Source of the DNA: Microbacterium rhizomatis
GTDB lineage: Bacteria; Actinomycetota; Actinomycetes; Actinomycetales; Microbacteriaceae
Assembly (NCBI RefSeq): GCF_008710745.1
Contig: NZ_VYSA01000001.1
Coordinates: 1 to 64,000, forward strand
DNA: 64,000 nucleotides
Direction of reading: 5' to 3'
Positions 33,586 through 42,603 of the stretch are shown here, piece after piece. Under the pieces are notes generated by a model that was not told where the DNA came from, did not search any database, and saw only the letters and a list, made by a program, of their open reading frames with translations. Numbering within the stretch: the stretch's first letter is position 1; every line of letters starts with the position of its first letter. Made by a program: the position numbers and the translations under genes.

Positions 33586-34371
33586 ATGCGAGACTTCTTC
33601 GCCCGTCTGGCGGGCTGGTTCACTGAGACGCGACGGGCCGCGATTCAGGCGTTCGTCGCGTCGATCATCACTGTGCTGGTGATGCTGGGGGCGACGACCG
33701 CGGATCAGGGTACGGCGTTGGCGGCGCTCGTCGCATCGCTACTGCTCGCCGCGCAGGGCCTGATCGGCCTCGCGCTGCTGCGTCCGTCCGACTGGTACAC
33801 GTGGCTCAATGAGACGGGCCGAGGTGTGGTGTACGCGCTAGGCCTGGCGATCGGTGGCGCGGGTGTCGCGTTCAACTTGTTCACCCCGGAGACATCGGGC
33901 GTCATCGTGCAGGTTGCTACCGCCGTCGCGTCGATCCTGGTCGCCGCTGTGCAGATGATGAACGTCGGCACGATCGCAGACGCTGGCTCGTCGATCGTTC
34001 CTGCTCAGGCCGATCGTCATGCGGTGCTCGCGTCCGTCGCCGAGAAATACGGCTACGTGATCGCGCCAAAGCTCGCCGACGCCGATGCGGCCACGCTGTC
34101 AGCGGATCTCGCCGTGCGCGGCTGGGCGGTCGGTGTGTACGCGCCAGAGGTCGCACCGCTCGAGTCGCTGCGACCGATCACTGACCTGAATATCGGCCGC
34201 GTCGACATCCTTGATGTCTTCGCGGATCTGCTGTCATTCCGCGGCACACGATTCGACCTAATTCTGTCGACCGTGCCGCTCACGCGCGAGATCCTCGACG
34301 CGCTCGGCCCGTACACGGTCACGTCGGAGTACCCGGGGGACCGGGTTCGCTTCATCGGGGCGACGTCGTGA
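33586..34371 (+). CDS. multi-helix membrane protein, probable holin
   Basis: The 261-residue product has about four transmembrane helices (residues 20-130, including AFVASIITVLVMLGATT and VVYALGLAIGGAGVAFN) and a soluble C-terminal domain of about 110 residues. GAGAGGGG lies before ATG 33586. Position after the endolysin argues for a holin; the large soluble tail is unusual. Confidence 0.65.
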   Translation: MRDFFARLAGWFTETRRAAIQAFVASIITVLVMLGATTADQGTALAALVASLLLAAQGLIGLALLRPSDWYTWLNETGRGVVYALGLAIGGAGVAFNLFTPETSGVIVQVATAVASILVAAVQMMNVGTIADAGSSIVPAQADRHAVLASVAEKYGYVIAPKLADADAATLSADLAVRGWAVGVYAPEVAPLESLRPITDLNIGRVDILDVFADLLSFRGTRFDLILSTVPLTREILDALGPYTVTSEYPGDRVRFIGATS

Positions 34372-34754
34372 GCCCGCTCGAGATCCGGAAGCTCGCGCTG
34401 GCTATGGCGATCGAGACCCCGCACAATGAGCGGGGGAACACGACGTACGTCGAGGCAGCGAAAGAGTTCGAGAGGTACCTGCGGGGCGACGAGGCGATAT
34501 CGGCCCACCGCGAGGCGACTCCGGGCCGCGTCGTGCTCTACACGCTGACGGCGCAGGATGCTGCGGCGATCGGGGAGCTCGACCCGCACACGAATCAGCA
34601 TCGCGTGGGCGACGTGCTCCCGATGCTGATCGTCCGCGTCTGGTCGGTCGGCGTGAACGGTCAGGTGTTCCTCGATGGTCCGCGCACCCTGTGGGTGACG
34701 TCGCGTCCTGAGGGCGACGGTCCGGGTACGTGGGCCTGGCCGGGCCGGGTCTGA
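34368..34754 (+). CDS. phage protein of unknown function after the holin
   Basis: The 128-residue product starts MSPLEIRKLALAMAIETPHN and has a C-terminal beta-rich part (VLPMLIVRVWSVGVNGQVFL). GTG 34368 overlaps the previous stop (GTGA). No family is recognised. Confidence 0.65.
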   Translation: MSPLEIRKLALAMAIETPHNERGNTTYVEAAKEFERYLRGDEAISAHREATPGRVVLYTLTAQDAAAIGELDPHTNQHRVGDVLPMLIVRVWSVGVNGQVFLDGPRTLWVTSRPEGDGPGTWAWPGRV

Positions 34755-34894
34755 GCGCGGCGCTCGCGGGCGCTGTCACGTTCGCTGTGATCCCGGACAC
34801 ACCGCGCATCGTGCCGTCCCCTGTCGCGGTGAGTGTGCAGCAGCCCGAGGTCGCGGTGTCTCGCGTTGAGCGGATGAGTCGAGATCGCTACTGA
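34730..34894 (+). CDS. 54-residue phage protein
   Basis: GTG 34730 opens inside the end of the previous gene. The product (MGLAGPGLSAALAGAVTFAV then IPDTPRIVPSPVAV and a hydrophilic tail) is protein-like and fills a gap otherwise empty on the plus strand. It meets the counter-oriented gene tail to tail with a seven-base overlap. Confidence 0.5.
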   Translation: MGLAGPGLSAALAGAVTFAVIPDTPRIVPSPVAVSVQQPEVAVSRVERMSRDRY

Positions 34895-35100
34895 CTGCGG
34901 GCGGCTTTGAGGCGTTGCTTGGCATCTCGTTCGATGAGGACGGGTATGAAGTCGCGGACCTTGGATTCGCTGAATGACGCTCGTGCGGCCTCGACTGCGT
35001 CGGCCACGCTCTGAGGCGAGGCGTCGGGGAACCGCTCGCGCAGGCGTTCGGTTATCTCGACGATCGCTTTCGCCTCATCGGCGACCTTGTCTTCTGACAT
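34888..35100 (-). CDS. counter-oriented three-helix-bundle-like protein
   Basis: The 70-residue product (KAIVEITERLRERFPDASPQ, then VADAVEAARASFSESKVRDF) matches the pattern of the small three-helix dimerisation domain proteins (DUF3562-like) of actinobacteria. An AGGGGAACACC ribosome-binding site precedes the ATG. It runs against the surrounding genes between the lysis and packaging modules, so it is probably another lysogeny-expressed cargo gene. Confidence 0.75.
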   Translation of the reverse strand: MSEDKVADEAKAIVEITERLRERFPDASPQSVADAVEAARASFSESKVRDFIPVLIERDAKQRLKAARSQ

Positions 35101-35196
35101 GGTGTTCCCCTTCGCACAGTCGGGTTAGTGCGCGCAGACTCTACTCTCTCAGGGTGAACGGCCTGTCGAGGGGCTGAAATTCGAACGGGGGCCGGG

Positions 35197-35508
35197 GTGC
35201 CTCATCATGCCGAGAAGCTGAGCCCGGGTGAGTACGCGCGTCTGTTGGCGATCGTGTGCCCGCCCGAGTCGGTGTGTTGGCTGTGCCGTGGCACCCTCGG
35301 CCCGATCCGCCATGATCTCGGTGGCAGGCATCGGCTCGGCCCGTCCCTCGACCACGTGGTGCCAGCTTCGAAGGGTGGCACGTGGGACCTGTCCAATCTT
35401 CGGCCTGCTCACCAATGCTGCAACTCGGCCCGCCGCGATCGACCGCCGTCCATCCCGCGCGGCGTCCGCTCGTCGAGGTGGGCGAACGCGGGTCGACGTG
35501 GCACCTGA
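35197..35508 (+). CDS. HNH endonuclease of the packaging module
   Basis: The 103-residue protein has SVCWLCRGTLG, SLDHVVPASKGGTWDLSNLR and HQCCNSARRDRP, a complete HNH motif with zinc cysteines. HNH proteins next to the terminase are required for cos cleavage in HK97-like phages (established for that group). GTG 35197 follows a GGGGGCCGG stretch. Confidence 0.88.
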   Translation: MPHHAEKLSPGEYARLLAIVCPPESVCWLCRGTLGPIRHDLGGRHRLGPSLDHVVPASKGGTWDLSNLRPAHQCCNSARRDRPPSIPRGVRSSRWANAGRRGT

Positions 35509-35715
35509 CCGCCCGGGCGGGATCAACACATTTTTTGCGGGCCCCCCACCCCTCTTCACCCGCGGGTCACCAAAATATCTCTCTCCCCGGTTCGTTCGTT
35601 CGATGTAGGGCCGTGTAGGGCGCACGTGCCGCGCTGGCGGTAGATACGGGTGTCGGCCGCGCCGTGGCACGTGGTCGATTCCTGACCGCTCAGAGAGGCG
35701 GAGAGCGGAGGGCGC
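35509..35715. other. gap between HNH and terminase genes, candidate cos region
   Basis: No gene is apparent. The stretch around 35,528-35,605 changes composition sharply: T6, C6, CACCCCTC, then an AT patch (CAAAATATCTCTCTCCCC) and GTTCGTTCGTTCG. In cos phages with an HNH-terminase pair the cohesive end site often lies here. The exact site cannot be read from one sequence. Confidence 0.4.
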
Positions 35716-36336
35716 GTGTCCGACAAGAAGCCGCTCCCGCCGCACGGTACTCGTGCGAGATACCGCGCTAAATGCGGGTGCGACAAGTGCCGGAAGTGGA
35801 AGGCCGATGACACCGCGAAGTATCGAGCAGCGAAAGCTAAGCGGGAGGGGAGGGCGCCCGCTGTCGAGCCCCCGGAGCGGGCGCGCCCTACATCCCCTCC
35901 GCGCCCTACAGATTCTAGAGCGACCACGGCGCGCCGACCAGATGCCGGCGATGCTCTTGCGCAGCTGATCGAGGAGGCGCTGTGGGCGGCGAGGGGCGAC
36001 GCTGCGACCGCATCGGTGCTCGCCGCGGGTTGGATTCGCGACGCGGGGTATCGGGTCGTTGTCGACGGGCCGGTCGAGTCGGCAGTGCGGGCGCAGCTGG
36101 GGGAGCCGAACGGAGACGCGGAGGCGACGCGGTTCGCGATGGTGTTCACCGCCGCCCGCATCCTCGACGACCCGAACACCAACGCTCGCAGCATCAAGCC
36201 GGCGATCGAGGCTATGCGATTCGCGCTCGCTGACGCTGAGGGAGACGGGGGCGCCAACGATGCCGCCGCAGTCATGGACGCGATCCGGGATGCCGCCCGG
36301 GGTGGAGACGGTTCCGCGGTGGGCAACGCCGCGTAA
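35716..36336 (+). CDS. terS: terminase small subunit
   Basis: The 206-residue product has an N-terminal CxCxxC motif (RAKCGCDKCRKW), a Pro/Arg-rich linker and a helical C-terminal domain. It lies directly before the large terminase and overlaps it by 47 bp. The role (recognising phage DNA for packaging) is assigned mainly from position. GTG start. Confidence 0.72.
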   Translation: MSDKKPLPPHGTRARYRAKCGCDKCRKWKADDTAKYRAAKAKREGRAPAVEPPERARPTSPPRPTDSRATTARRPDAGDALAQLIEEALWAARGDAATASVLAAGWIRDAGYRVVVDGPVESAVRAQLGEPNGDAEATRFAMVFTAARILDDPNTNARSIKPAIEAMRFALADAEGDGGANDAAAVMDAIRDAARGGDGSAVGNAA

Positions 36337-37837
36337 CCCTGCACGAGAGACGCGCGGGGCTGAGGTCGTCGGAGTTATGCGCGTGCTCGGTCAGGAGCCG
36401 ATGCCGTGGCAGCGGGAGATTCTCGACACGGCGTTCGAGGTCGATTCGTTCGGGCTGCTCTGGTACCGCGAGATTGTCATCATCATCCCGAGGCAGTCGG
36501 GTAAGACGACGATCATCATCCCGTGGGGTGTGCATCGGGCGCTCATGTGGCCCGAGCGGCAGTACATCTTGTATATCGCGCAGACATACGCGAAGGCGCT
36601 CGAGAAGCTGCAAGAGGAGCAGCACTACCGGATCAAGCGATCGCCGATCGGGAAGCTGTTGCAGCCGTCCCGCAGTGGGACGACGCTCCGGGCGACGAAC
36701 GGCAATCATCACATGCTGTTCAGGAACGGGTCGAAGTGGTCGATTGACGCGGCGACCGAATCGGCTGGGCATGGTTCGACGCTCGGGCTCGGCATCGGTG
36801 ACGAGTTGTTCGCTCAGAAGGATGACCGGCTCGAGCAGGCGATCTCACCCGCGATGATCGCGGTACCCGACGCGCAACGACTGTGGATCTCGACGGCCGG
36901 GTACTCCGCGCGGAAGTCGCCGTTCCTGTTCAACAAACGGGAGCAGGGCCACGCCCGCACCGAGCTACTCCGCGCCGACCCTCGGCTGCTGAACGACGGC
37001 CGGTATCGGTCGCTGTTCATCGAATACTCGGCCCCCCTTGACGCCGACCCGGACGACCCGATGACGTACTGGGGTTGCATGCCTGCGCTCGGGTTCACGC
37101 AGACAATCGCGAACGTCATCTCGGAGCGCGAGAACCTGAAAGACGGATTCTTCCGCCCGTATCTGAACTGGTGGTCTGACGATCTGTCGGTCGAGTGGAA
37201 GATCCCGAAGGCCCGGTGGGAGGCGGTCGCCGATCCAGATTCGGCGGCGACGCGGCCCGAGGTCGTGTACGTGATCGACATTTCACCCGACTCGGCGTGG
37301 GCATCGATCGGTGTTGCCGCCGCTCGCGACGACGGCGCGATTCATCTCGAGGTGCTCGCCGACGCGCCGCGCGTCATCGACTATGACGACCCCGAGGGCG
37401 ACTGGATTATCGACGGGCACGCGGGCGCCGACCTTCCCGGCATCCTCGCTCTCGTCAAAGAGGCTGACGGCCCCGTGTACGTCGAGCTCAAGACGGCCGG
37501 GTTCCTGATTCCGAAGCTGCGAGAGCACGGCATCGACGCGCGGCTTATGGCGGATACCGACATAGCTGCGGCCGGTCCTGGCCTGCTCGACGCGGTCGTG
37601 ACCCGTGCGGTACGGCACACCGGGCAGGACGAGATCACCGACGCGCTGAAAGAGGCCGCGGTGCAGAAGTTCGGCGACGGGTGGCGGTGGACCCGAAGCA
37701 AGTCAATGCGCCCTATCTCGGCGCTGGTCACGGTGACATACGCGCGGCAGATGCTCGCGACGTTGTTCCCGGATCTCGCATACGACCCGGTCGCCGCGTT
37801 CCGCAACGCGAACGGAATCAAGAAGGAGGCGTCATGA
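36290..37837 (+). CDS. terL: terminase large subunit
   Basis: The ATP-driven packaging motor and nuclease. The 515-residue protein has Walker A at 67-74 (PRQSGKTT), a Walker B-like GIGDELF, and nuclease-domain acidic residues (VYVIDISPDSAWASIG, WIIDGHAGADL). ATG 36290 is chosen; ATG 36260 is in frame but deeper inside the small-subunit gene. The stop overlaps the next ATG (ATGA). Confidence 0.92.
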   Translation: MPPGVETVPRWATPRNPARETRGAEVVGVMRVLGQEPMPWQREILDTAFEVDSFGLLWYREIVIIIPRQSGKTTIIIPWGVHRALMWPERQYILYIAQTYAKALEKLQEEQHYRIKRSPIGKLLQPSRSGTTLRATNGNHHMLFRNGSKWSIDAATESAGHGSTLGLGIGDELFAQKDDRLEQAISPAMIAVPDAQRLWISTAGYSARKSPFLFNKREQGHARTELLRADPRLLNDGRYRSLFIEYSAPLDADPDDPMTYWGCMPALGFTQTIANVISERENLKDGFFRPYLNWWSDDLSVEWKIPKARWEAVADPDSAATRPEVVYVIDISPDSAWASIGVAAARDDGAIHLEVLADAPRVIDYDDPEGDWIIDGHAGADLPGILALVKEADGPVYVELKTAGFLIPKLREHGIDARLMADTDIAAAGPGLLDAVVTRAVRHTGQDEITDALKEAAVQKFGDGWRWTRSKSMRPISALVTVTYARQMLATLFPDLAYDPVAAFRNANGIKKEAS

Positions 37838-38052
37838 CCGAACGTAGGAAGCCGCTCGAGGTGGTCGCGGCGGCTTTCGTGGCCGTCGTCGCGTTCCTCG
37901 CCGCCGAGTGGCAGGACGTGCTCGAGGTCGTGGGGATGTTGCTGATAGTGGTGGGCATCGGCCTGTGGTCGCTGTCGGCCGGTCTGATCGCCGCGGGCCT
38001 GGCGCTTCTGCTGGTCGTGTACCCGGCGATCCCTCGGCGGTGGCGGCGATGA
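37834..38052 (+). CDS. small membrane protein between terminase and portal
   Basis: The 72-residue product has two hydrophobic helices (VVAAAFVAVVAFLAAEW and VLEVVGMLLIVVGIGLWSLS...) and a basic end (RRWRR). Coupled to terL and portal by ATGA overlaps. Function unknown. Confidence 0.7.
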   Translation: MTERRKPLEVVAAAFVAVVAFLAAEWQDVLEVVGMLLIVVGIGLWSLSAGLIAAGLALLLVVYPAIPRRWRR

Positions 38053-39206
38053 GCGTGTTTTCGCGCCCCGAGACTCGCGATCTGTCGGCCGAGGATGTGT
38101 GGGGGCCGTCGTGGCAATCGCTCGGGCGTGGTGCTGCGCGCCGGCAGGCGGCGGCGTACGCGGCGATTCGGTATATCGCGGATCAATGGGCGCAGTCGAC
38201 GGTCACAGTGACCGAGACGCGCAAGGGGGAGCGCGAGCCGGTGGCGACACCGCTCATCCTCTCTGACCCGTCCCCGACGATGAGCCGCTGGGATTCGAAA
38301 ATCCAGATGGTGACCGAGCTCAAGTCGCGCGGGAACGCCTACGCCGTGGTCGACTCCGCACGTCGGTACTGCCAGTGGATCCCGAAAGACTTCGTGACAG
38401 TCGACGACTCGAATCCGTTGCTCCCGATCTATCGGCTGCTCGGGCGCGAGGTGACGCTGGTAAAGCAGGGCGGGATCCTGCTGCACGTGCGGGAGCAGAC
38501 GCGCGCCGGTTCAGTCGAGGGGCTGTCGCCGATCGAGGAATTCGCGGCGTCGTTCGAGTGGGCGGATCTCGCCCGGCAGTACGGGCGCCGATGGTTCAAA
38601 CAGTCGGCGATGCCGCCCGCCATTCTCCAAGCCAAGGGGGCGAAGGGCGGGCAGAACCTCGCTGAGGCCCGCGACGACTTCATTCGTGCGGCGAGCGAGG
38701 GTAAGCCGGTCGCTCTCCCGGGCGAGTGGGACTACAAGCCGATCATGATCCCGCCCGAGCAGGCGCAGTTCCTGCAGACGATCGAGGCGTCGGCGACCGA
38801 GATCGCGATCATCTACGGGGTGCCGCCCGAAAAGGTCGGCGGTAAGTCGGGGTCATCGCGCACGTACTCGAATCTCGAGATGGATCAGAGGTCGTTCCGG
38901 ATCGAGACGCTCGGCGGGATCTCGGGGCGCGCAGAGGCCGCGCAGACAGACATCCTCAAGCCCGACCAGGAAGTGACGTACGACCTATCGCGTCTCGAGC
39001 GGCCGTCGCTGCTCGAGTTCATGCGCGCATATACGGAGCAGCTACGAAACGGCACGATCACGCTGCCCGAAGCACGCCGCGATCTCGGTCGGCGAGGGCT
39101 CACGACTGACGAGATCGACGACTGGCAGAAGCACTACGCGACGACCAAGAGCGAGTCGGAATCGCTCGCTCAGTCGATCTCGACATCCATCACAGAGGGG
39201 GCATGA
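38049..39206 (+). CDS. portal protein, HK97 family
   Basis: The 385-residue protein forms the ring through which DNA enters the capsid. Family features are YAAIRYIADQWAQS, LLHVREQTRAGSVEGLSPIE, ATEIAIIYGVPPEKVGG and LTTDEIDDWQKHY. Length is normal for the family. Its stop overlaps the protease ATG. Confidence 0.92.
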   Translation: MSVFSRPETRDLSAEDVWGPSWQSLGRGAARRQAAAYAAIRYIADQWAQSTVTVTETRKGEREPVATPLILSDPSPTMSRWDSKIQMVTELKSRGNAYAVVDSARRYCQWIPKDFVTVDDSNPLLPIYRLLGREVTLVKQGGILLHVREQTRAGSVEGLSPIEEFAASFEWADLARQYGRRWFKQSAMPPAILQAKGAKGGQNLAEARDDFIRAASEGKPVALPGEWDYKPIMIPPEQAQFLQTIEASATEIAIIYGVPPEKVGGKSGSSRTYSNLEMDQRSFRIETLGGISGRAEAAQTDILKPDQEVTYDLSRLERPSLLEFMRAYTEQLRNGTITLPEARRDLGRRGLTTDEIDDWQKHYATTKSESESLAQSISTSITEGA

Positions 39207-39889
39207 CCATGTCAGGAGCAGTTATCGAACGGCGCGTCATCGACCGGCCGGTCGAGTTCCGCGCCGCGCCGGAAGGCTCGTCGAGCCCTGGGATTTTGGG
39301 CGGCTACGCAGCCGTGTTCGATCAGATCTCGCGGGATCTCGGCGGGTGGTTCGAGGAGATCGCGCCTGGCGCGTTCGGCGCGCCGATCGAAGGCGGCGCG
39401 CTCGACCTGAAACTGCACACGCGGGTGATCGCTCGCGCTGAGCACGACAGCCGACTGCTGCTCGGTACGACGAACGCGGGAACACTGCGGCTGTTCATCG
39501 ACGACATCGGTCTGCGGTTCGAGATCGATTTGCCGAACACGAACGCCGGCCGCGACGTCGCCGAGCTCGCTGAGCGCGGCGATTACGTATTCGCATCGTT
39601 CGCGTTCTCGGCGCTCGAGGCGGACTACCGCGAGGACGCAGACGGCCGGTTCATCCGCACGGTGCTGCGCGCAACGCTCCACGACGTCGCGCCCGTCGCC
39701 GATCCGGCCTACTGGGGCGCGTCCGCGCAGATGCAGCGCGCGTTCGATCTCGAGGCCGCGCGCGCATCCCTTTCCCCCGCACCGGCTGAGCCCGGTGAGC
39801 GGGAAGCCACGGTCCGATCGGCCGCGGCAACCATGACTCGCGAGACGCATCCCGCGCTCGTGAACCGACCCCGCAAGCGCGGGATCTGA
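39203..39889 (+). CDS. HK97-type prohead maturation protease
   Basis: The 228-residue protein shows GGYAAVFDQIS, the catalytic His in ARAEHDSRLLLG (H81) and the catalytic Ser in FASFAFS (about S132), fitting peptidase family S78. It would trim capsid subunits during maturation. ATG 39209 is an alternative start. Confidence 0.92.
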   Translation: MTMSGAVIERRVIDRPVEFRAAPEGSSSPGILGGYAAVFDQISRDLGGWFEEIAPGAFGAPIEGGALDLKLHTRVIARAEHDSRLLLGTTNAGTLRLFIDDIGLRFEIDLPNTNAGRDVAELAERGDYVFASFAFSALEADYREDADGRFIRTVLRATLHDVAPVADPAYWGASAQMQRAFDLEAARASLSPAPAEPGEREATVRSAAATMTRETHPALVNRPRKRGI

Positions 39890-39903
39890 GAAAGGAGATC
39901 CGG

Positions 39904-41139
39904 ATGACCAGCATCCAGGAACGAATCAAGTCCCTCGCCGAGGAGCAGAAGCGGGCGTGGGAGACGGAGGGTAAGCCGCTCGCCGACATCGCCGCCGAGC
40001 GCGCGCTGACCGGTGAGGAGCACGAGAAGTTCGAGCGTCTGACGCGCGACTTCGACAGCTTCGACGACCGGATCACGCTGCTCGTGCAGCAGCGTGATCT
40101 CGAGCAGCGGGCGATGCAGTTCGCGGGCGAGCTGCTCGGGAACCGTTCGGCGTTCGGCCCCGCGGCCGATCTCGCCGACTTCGCGCAGAACATCCGCAAG
40201 ATCCTCGGCGGCGAGGAGCGGGGCCTCGAGTACGTCCCGACGCCTGAGGAGGTGCGCTCGTTCTCGGAGTCCCGGGCGCTCTCCGTGGGCACCGCGTCGG
40301 CGGGTGGGAACGCGGTGGGGGCATCGTTCCTCGCGCGGCTCATCGAGCCCCTGCGGCAGTTCTCCGGGATCTACGCGGCGGGTGCTTACGTGTTCGTCAC
40401 GGAGAAGGGTGAGTCGGTCACGCTCCCGCGTCTCACGTCGTTCGGTGCCGCGGCGGCGGCGACCGAGGGAACGCAGATCGGTGGCACCGACCCGACCTTC
40501 GGGCAGATCGCGTTCGGCACCAAGAAGTACGGCGAGTACGTCGGGATCTCGAACGAGCTCATTCTGGATGCGCTGTTCGACATCGAGGGTTTCGCGACCC
40601 GGCTCGTCGGCGAGAACATCGCCGTCCTGCTCGGTCAGGATCTCGTGACCGGAACGGGAACGGCGCAGCCCGCGGGTATCGCGACGGTCACGACTCTCGG
40701 TGTGACCGGTGGGGCCGGGGTCGCGGGTGCGCCGTCGTGGGACAACCTGATTGACCTTCAGGAATCGGTGCTCGCGCCGTACCAGGCGAACGCGGCTTGG
40801 GTTGCGTCCAACTCCGCGGTTGCGGGTATCCGCAAGCTGAAGGACGGCTCGGGTCGCTACCTGTGGGAGCCGAACGGTCAGACCGGAGCGCCCGCGCAGC
40901 TGCTCGGCGCGCCCGTGTTCCGCGACCCGTTCGTCGCGTCGACCGGGCTCGGTGCGAAGTCGATGTTCTACGGCGACTTCTCCCGCTACTGGGTGCGCGT
41001 CGTCGGTGGCGTGCGTGTCGAGCGTTCCGACCAGGCACTGTTCGGCTCGGACCAGACCGCGTTCCGTGGTGTGCTCCGCGCGGATGGTCGTCTCATGGAC
41101 CCGTCGGCGGTCAAGCACTTCATCGGGAACGCGGCATGA
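39904..41139 (+). CDS. major capsid protein, HK97 fold
   Basis: The 411-residue protein begins with a coiled, charged delta-domain (about 1-110) that the protease would remove, followed by the HK97 fold: AAAAATEGTQIGGTDPTFGQ, KYGEYVGISNELILD and AQPAGIATVTTLG. GAAAGGAG precedes ATG 39904. Confidence 0.94.
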   Translation: MTSIQERIKSLAEEQKRAWETEGKPLADIAAERALTGEEHEKFERLTRDFDSFDDRITLLVQQRDLEQRAMQFAGELLGNRSAFGPAADLADFAQNIRKILGGEERGLEYVPTPEEVRSFSESRALSVGTASAGGNAVGASFLARLIEPLRQFSGIYAAGAYVFVTEKGESVTLPRLTSFGAAAAATEGTQIGGTDPTFGQIAFGTKKYGEYVGISNELILDALFDIEGFATRLVGENIAVLLGQDLVTGTGTAQPAGIATVTTLGVTGGAGVAGAPSWDNLIDLQESVLAPYQANAAWVASNSAVAGIRKLKDGSGRYLWEPNGQTGAPAQLLGAPVFRDPFVASTGLGAKSMFYGDFSRYWVRVVGGVRVERSDQALFGSDQTAFRGVLRADGRLMDPSAVKHFIGNAA

Positions 41140-41402
41140 CCCCCGCGAAGGTGGCGGATGCCGCCGCGCTCGAGGCCGAGGCGAAGGCCGCGGCCGAGGC
41201 GTCGGCCGCGTCGGATGCCGCCGCAGCCGAGGTCGAGGCGGTCGAGCCCGAGGGCGTGACTGTCGTGATGGTCATCGGCATCTCGGGCCTGCGCGACGGT
41301 GAGCCGTGGCCCGCGCCCGGCGAGTCGATCGTGCTGCCCGCCGACGAGGCCGCGCTGTACATCGCGAACGGGTACGCGAAGCTGCCCGCCGACGAGAAGT
41401 AG
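41136..41402 (+). CDS. small acidic head protein
   Basis: The 88-residue product is Ala/Glu-rich at the N-terminus and has a compact C-terminal part (LPADEAALYIANGYAKLPAD). ATG overlaps the capsid stop (ATGA). It may be a head decoration or completion protein. Confidence 0.7.
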   Translation: MTPAKVADAAALEAEAKAAAEASAASDAAAAEVEAVEPEGVTVVMVIGISGLRDGEPWPAPGESIVLPADEAALYIANGYAKLPADEK

Positions 41403-41411
41403 CAACGGATT

Positions 41412-41462
41412 CGCCGAGAGGGGCCGCACCTATTCGGGTGGTGGCCCCTCTCGGCGTTTCAA
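41412..41462 (+). terminator. hairpin inside the late operon, downstream of the capsid genes
   Basis: Perfect 14-bp arms (41412-41425 CGCCGAGAGGGGCC and 41443-41456) followed by TTTC. It ends directly at the AAGGAGGGGG ribosome-binding site of the next gene, so it could attenuate transcription or protect the capsid mRNA 3' end. Confidence 0.7.
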
Positions 41463-41475
41463 GGAGGGGGATCGC

Positions 41476-41847
41476 ATGGCATCGAATTGGCCGTTGGGCG
41501 CTGCGGATCTGCGGAAGGCGCTCGACTATCAGGTCGGGCAGGATGATGCCGGCGAGCTCACGCTGTACATGTCGGCCGCGTGCGAACGCATCGACAAGAA
41601 GACGGGGCGTCGCTCTGAGCCGACCCGACACGAGGTCGACGGGAAAGTTCCCGTCGTTTTCCTGCTCGCGGCGCGCAAGCTCGCGAAACTGTGGTGGACC
41701 CAGGACAAGCGGACGAACCGCACCGGTCGTCAGACTGGTGACGAGATCGATCCGAGCGAGGGTGTCGGCGGTGTGGATCTCCCGCGCGTGGTCGCTGGGA
41801 TGCTCGCTGACTACCCTGATCGGCTCTACCCGGTTGAGACGCCGTGA
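41476..41847 (+). CDS. head-tail connector protein
   Basis: The 123-residue helical product (LRKALDYQVGQDDAGELTLY and ACERIDKKTGRRS) fits a head-tail adaptor by size and by its place after the capsid genes. A strong AAGGAGGGGG ribosome-binding site precedes it. Confidence 0.75.
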   Translation: MASNWPLGAADLRKALDYQVGQDDAGELTLYMSAACERIDKKTGRRSEPTRHEVDGKVPVVFLLAARKLAKLWWTQDKRTNRTGRQTGDEIDPSEGVGGVDLPRVVAGMLADYPDRLYPVETP

Positions 41848-42314
41848 GCACGATCAGCGCGTCGACCGCGGCATACACGGCCCGGGCGGGGTTGCTCGCC
41901 GCTGTGCGGGCCGCGCTCGCCGACGAGACGAAGGTCGACATCGACGCCGGGTTCCTCGGTCAGCCGGGGCATAACGACTGGGTCGCGATGGGCGAAACGA
42001 TCGGGGTCGACGTCGACCCGAAGACGGTCGGCCCGCGACGGCAGCGTGACGAGACGATAACGCTCACATTGAACGTCGGCGCATTCAAGCCGGGGCACAC
42101 CGAGGCCGCCGTCGTCGCCGCATTCACGCGGGCTGACGACCTGTTGCGCCTCATCTCGACGTACGTGTCGGCAGGCGAGAACACGGAACTGGGCGGCGTC
42201 GTCGCATGGTGCCTGCCGGGGTCTGCCGACTGGGTGGGCGCCGAGATCGACGGCGGCTTTCAGGTGGAGATCGCCGCGACATTCATCTGCGCGCATCGCG
42301 TGCGGGCCGCATAG
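41844..42314 (+). CDS. tail-terminator-like protein
   Basis: The 156-residue alpha/beta product (GLLAAVRAALADETKVDIDA, then DETITLTLNVGAFKPGHTEA) and its position suggest a tail-completion protein. GTG 41844 overlaps the previous stop. Confidence 0.7.
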   Translation: MSTISASTAAYTARAGLLAAVRAALADETKVDIDAGFLGQPGHNDWVAMGETIGVDVDPKTVGPRRQRDETITLTLNVGAFKPGHTEAAVVAAFTRADDLLRLISTYVSAGENTELGGVVAWCLPGSADWVGAEIDGGFQVEIAATFICAHRVRAA

Positions 42315-42333
42315 AGAAGGGGACAAAGGGGAT

Positions 42334-42603
42334 ATGGCGAAGTTCAAGAATGTGAGCCCGCTCGGCGCGCTCGACATCGACGTGCTGGGTCTGAGGGGCG
42401 TCAAGTCCGGCGAGGAGTTCGAGGTGCCTGACGAACTGGCGAGCATGTTCGTCGGGCAGGTCGGCACGTTCGAGGGTGTCGAGGTACCCCCCGCCGTGGT
42501 GGCCGAGTGGGACGCGTACATGTCGGATGGCGAGGCCGTCGAACCGGTCGCGATCGCCGAGCCGGATCAGTCGAAGACGCGCAAGAAGGGAGCGGGCGAA
42601 TGA
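42334..42603 (+). CDS. small tail-region protein
   Basis: The 89-residue product has a beta-rich middle (FEVPDELASMFVGQVGTFEG) and a charged tail ending KTRKKGAGE. Actinophages commonly carry such a protein just before the tail tube gene. The stop overlaps the next ATG. Confidence 0.65.
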   Translation: MAKFKNVSPLGALDIDVLGLRGVKSGEEFEVPDELASMFVGQVGTFEGVEVPPAVVAEWDAYMSDGEAVEPVAIAEPDQSKTRKKGAGE

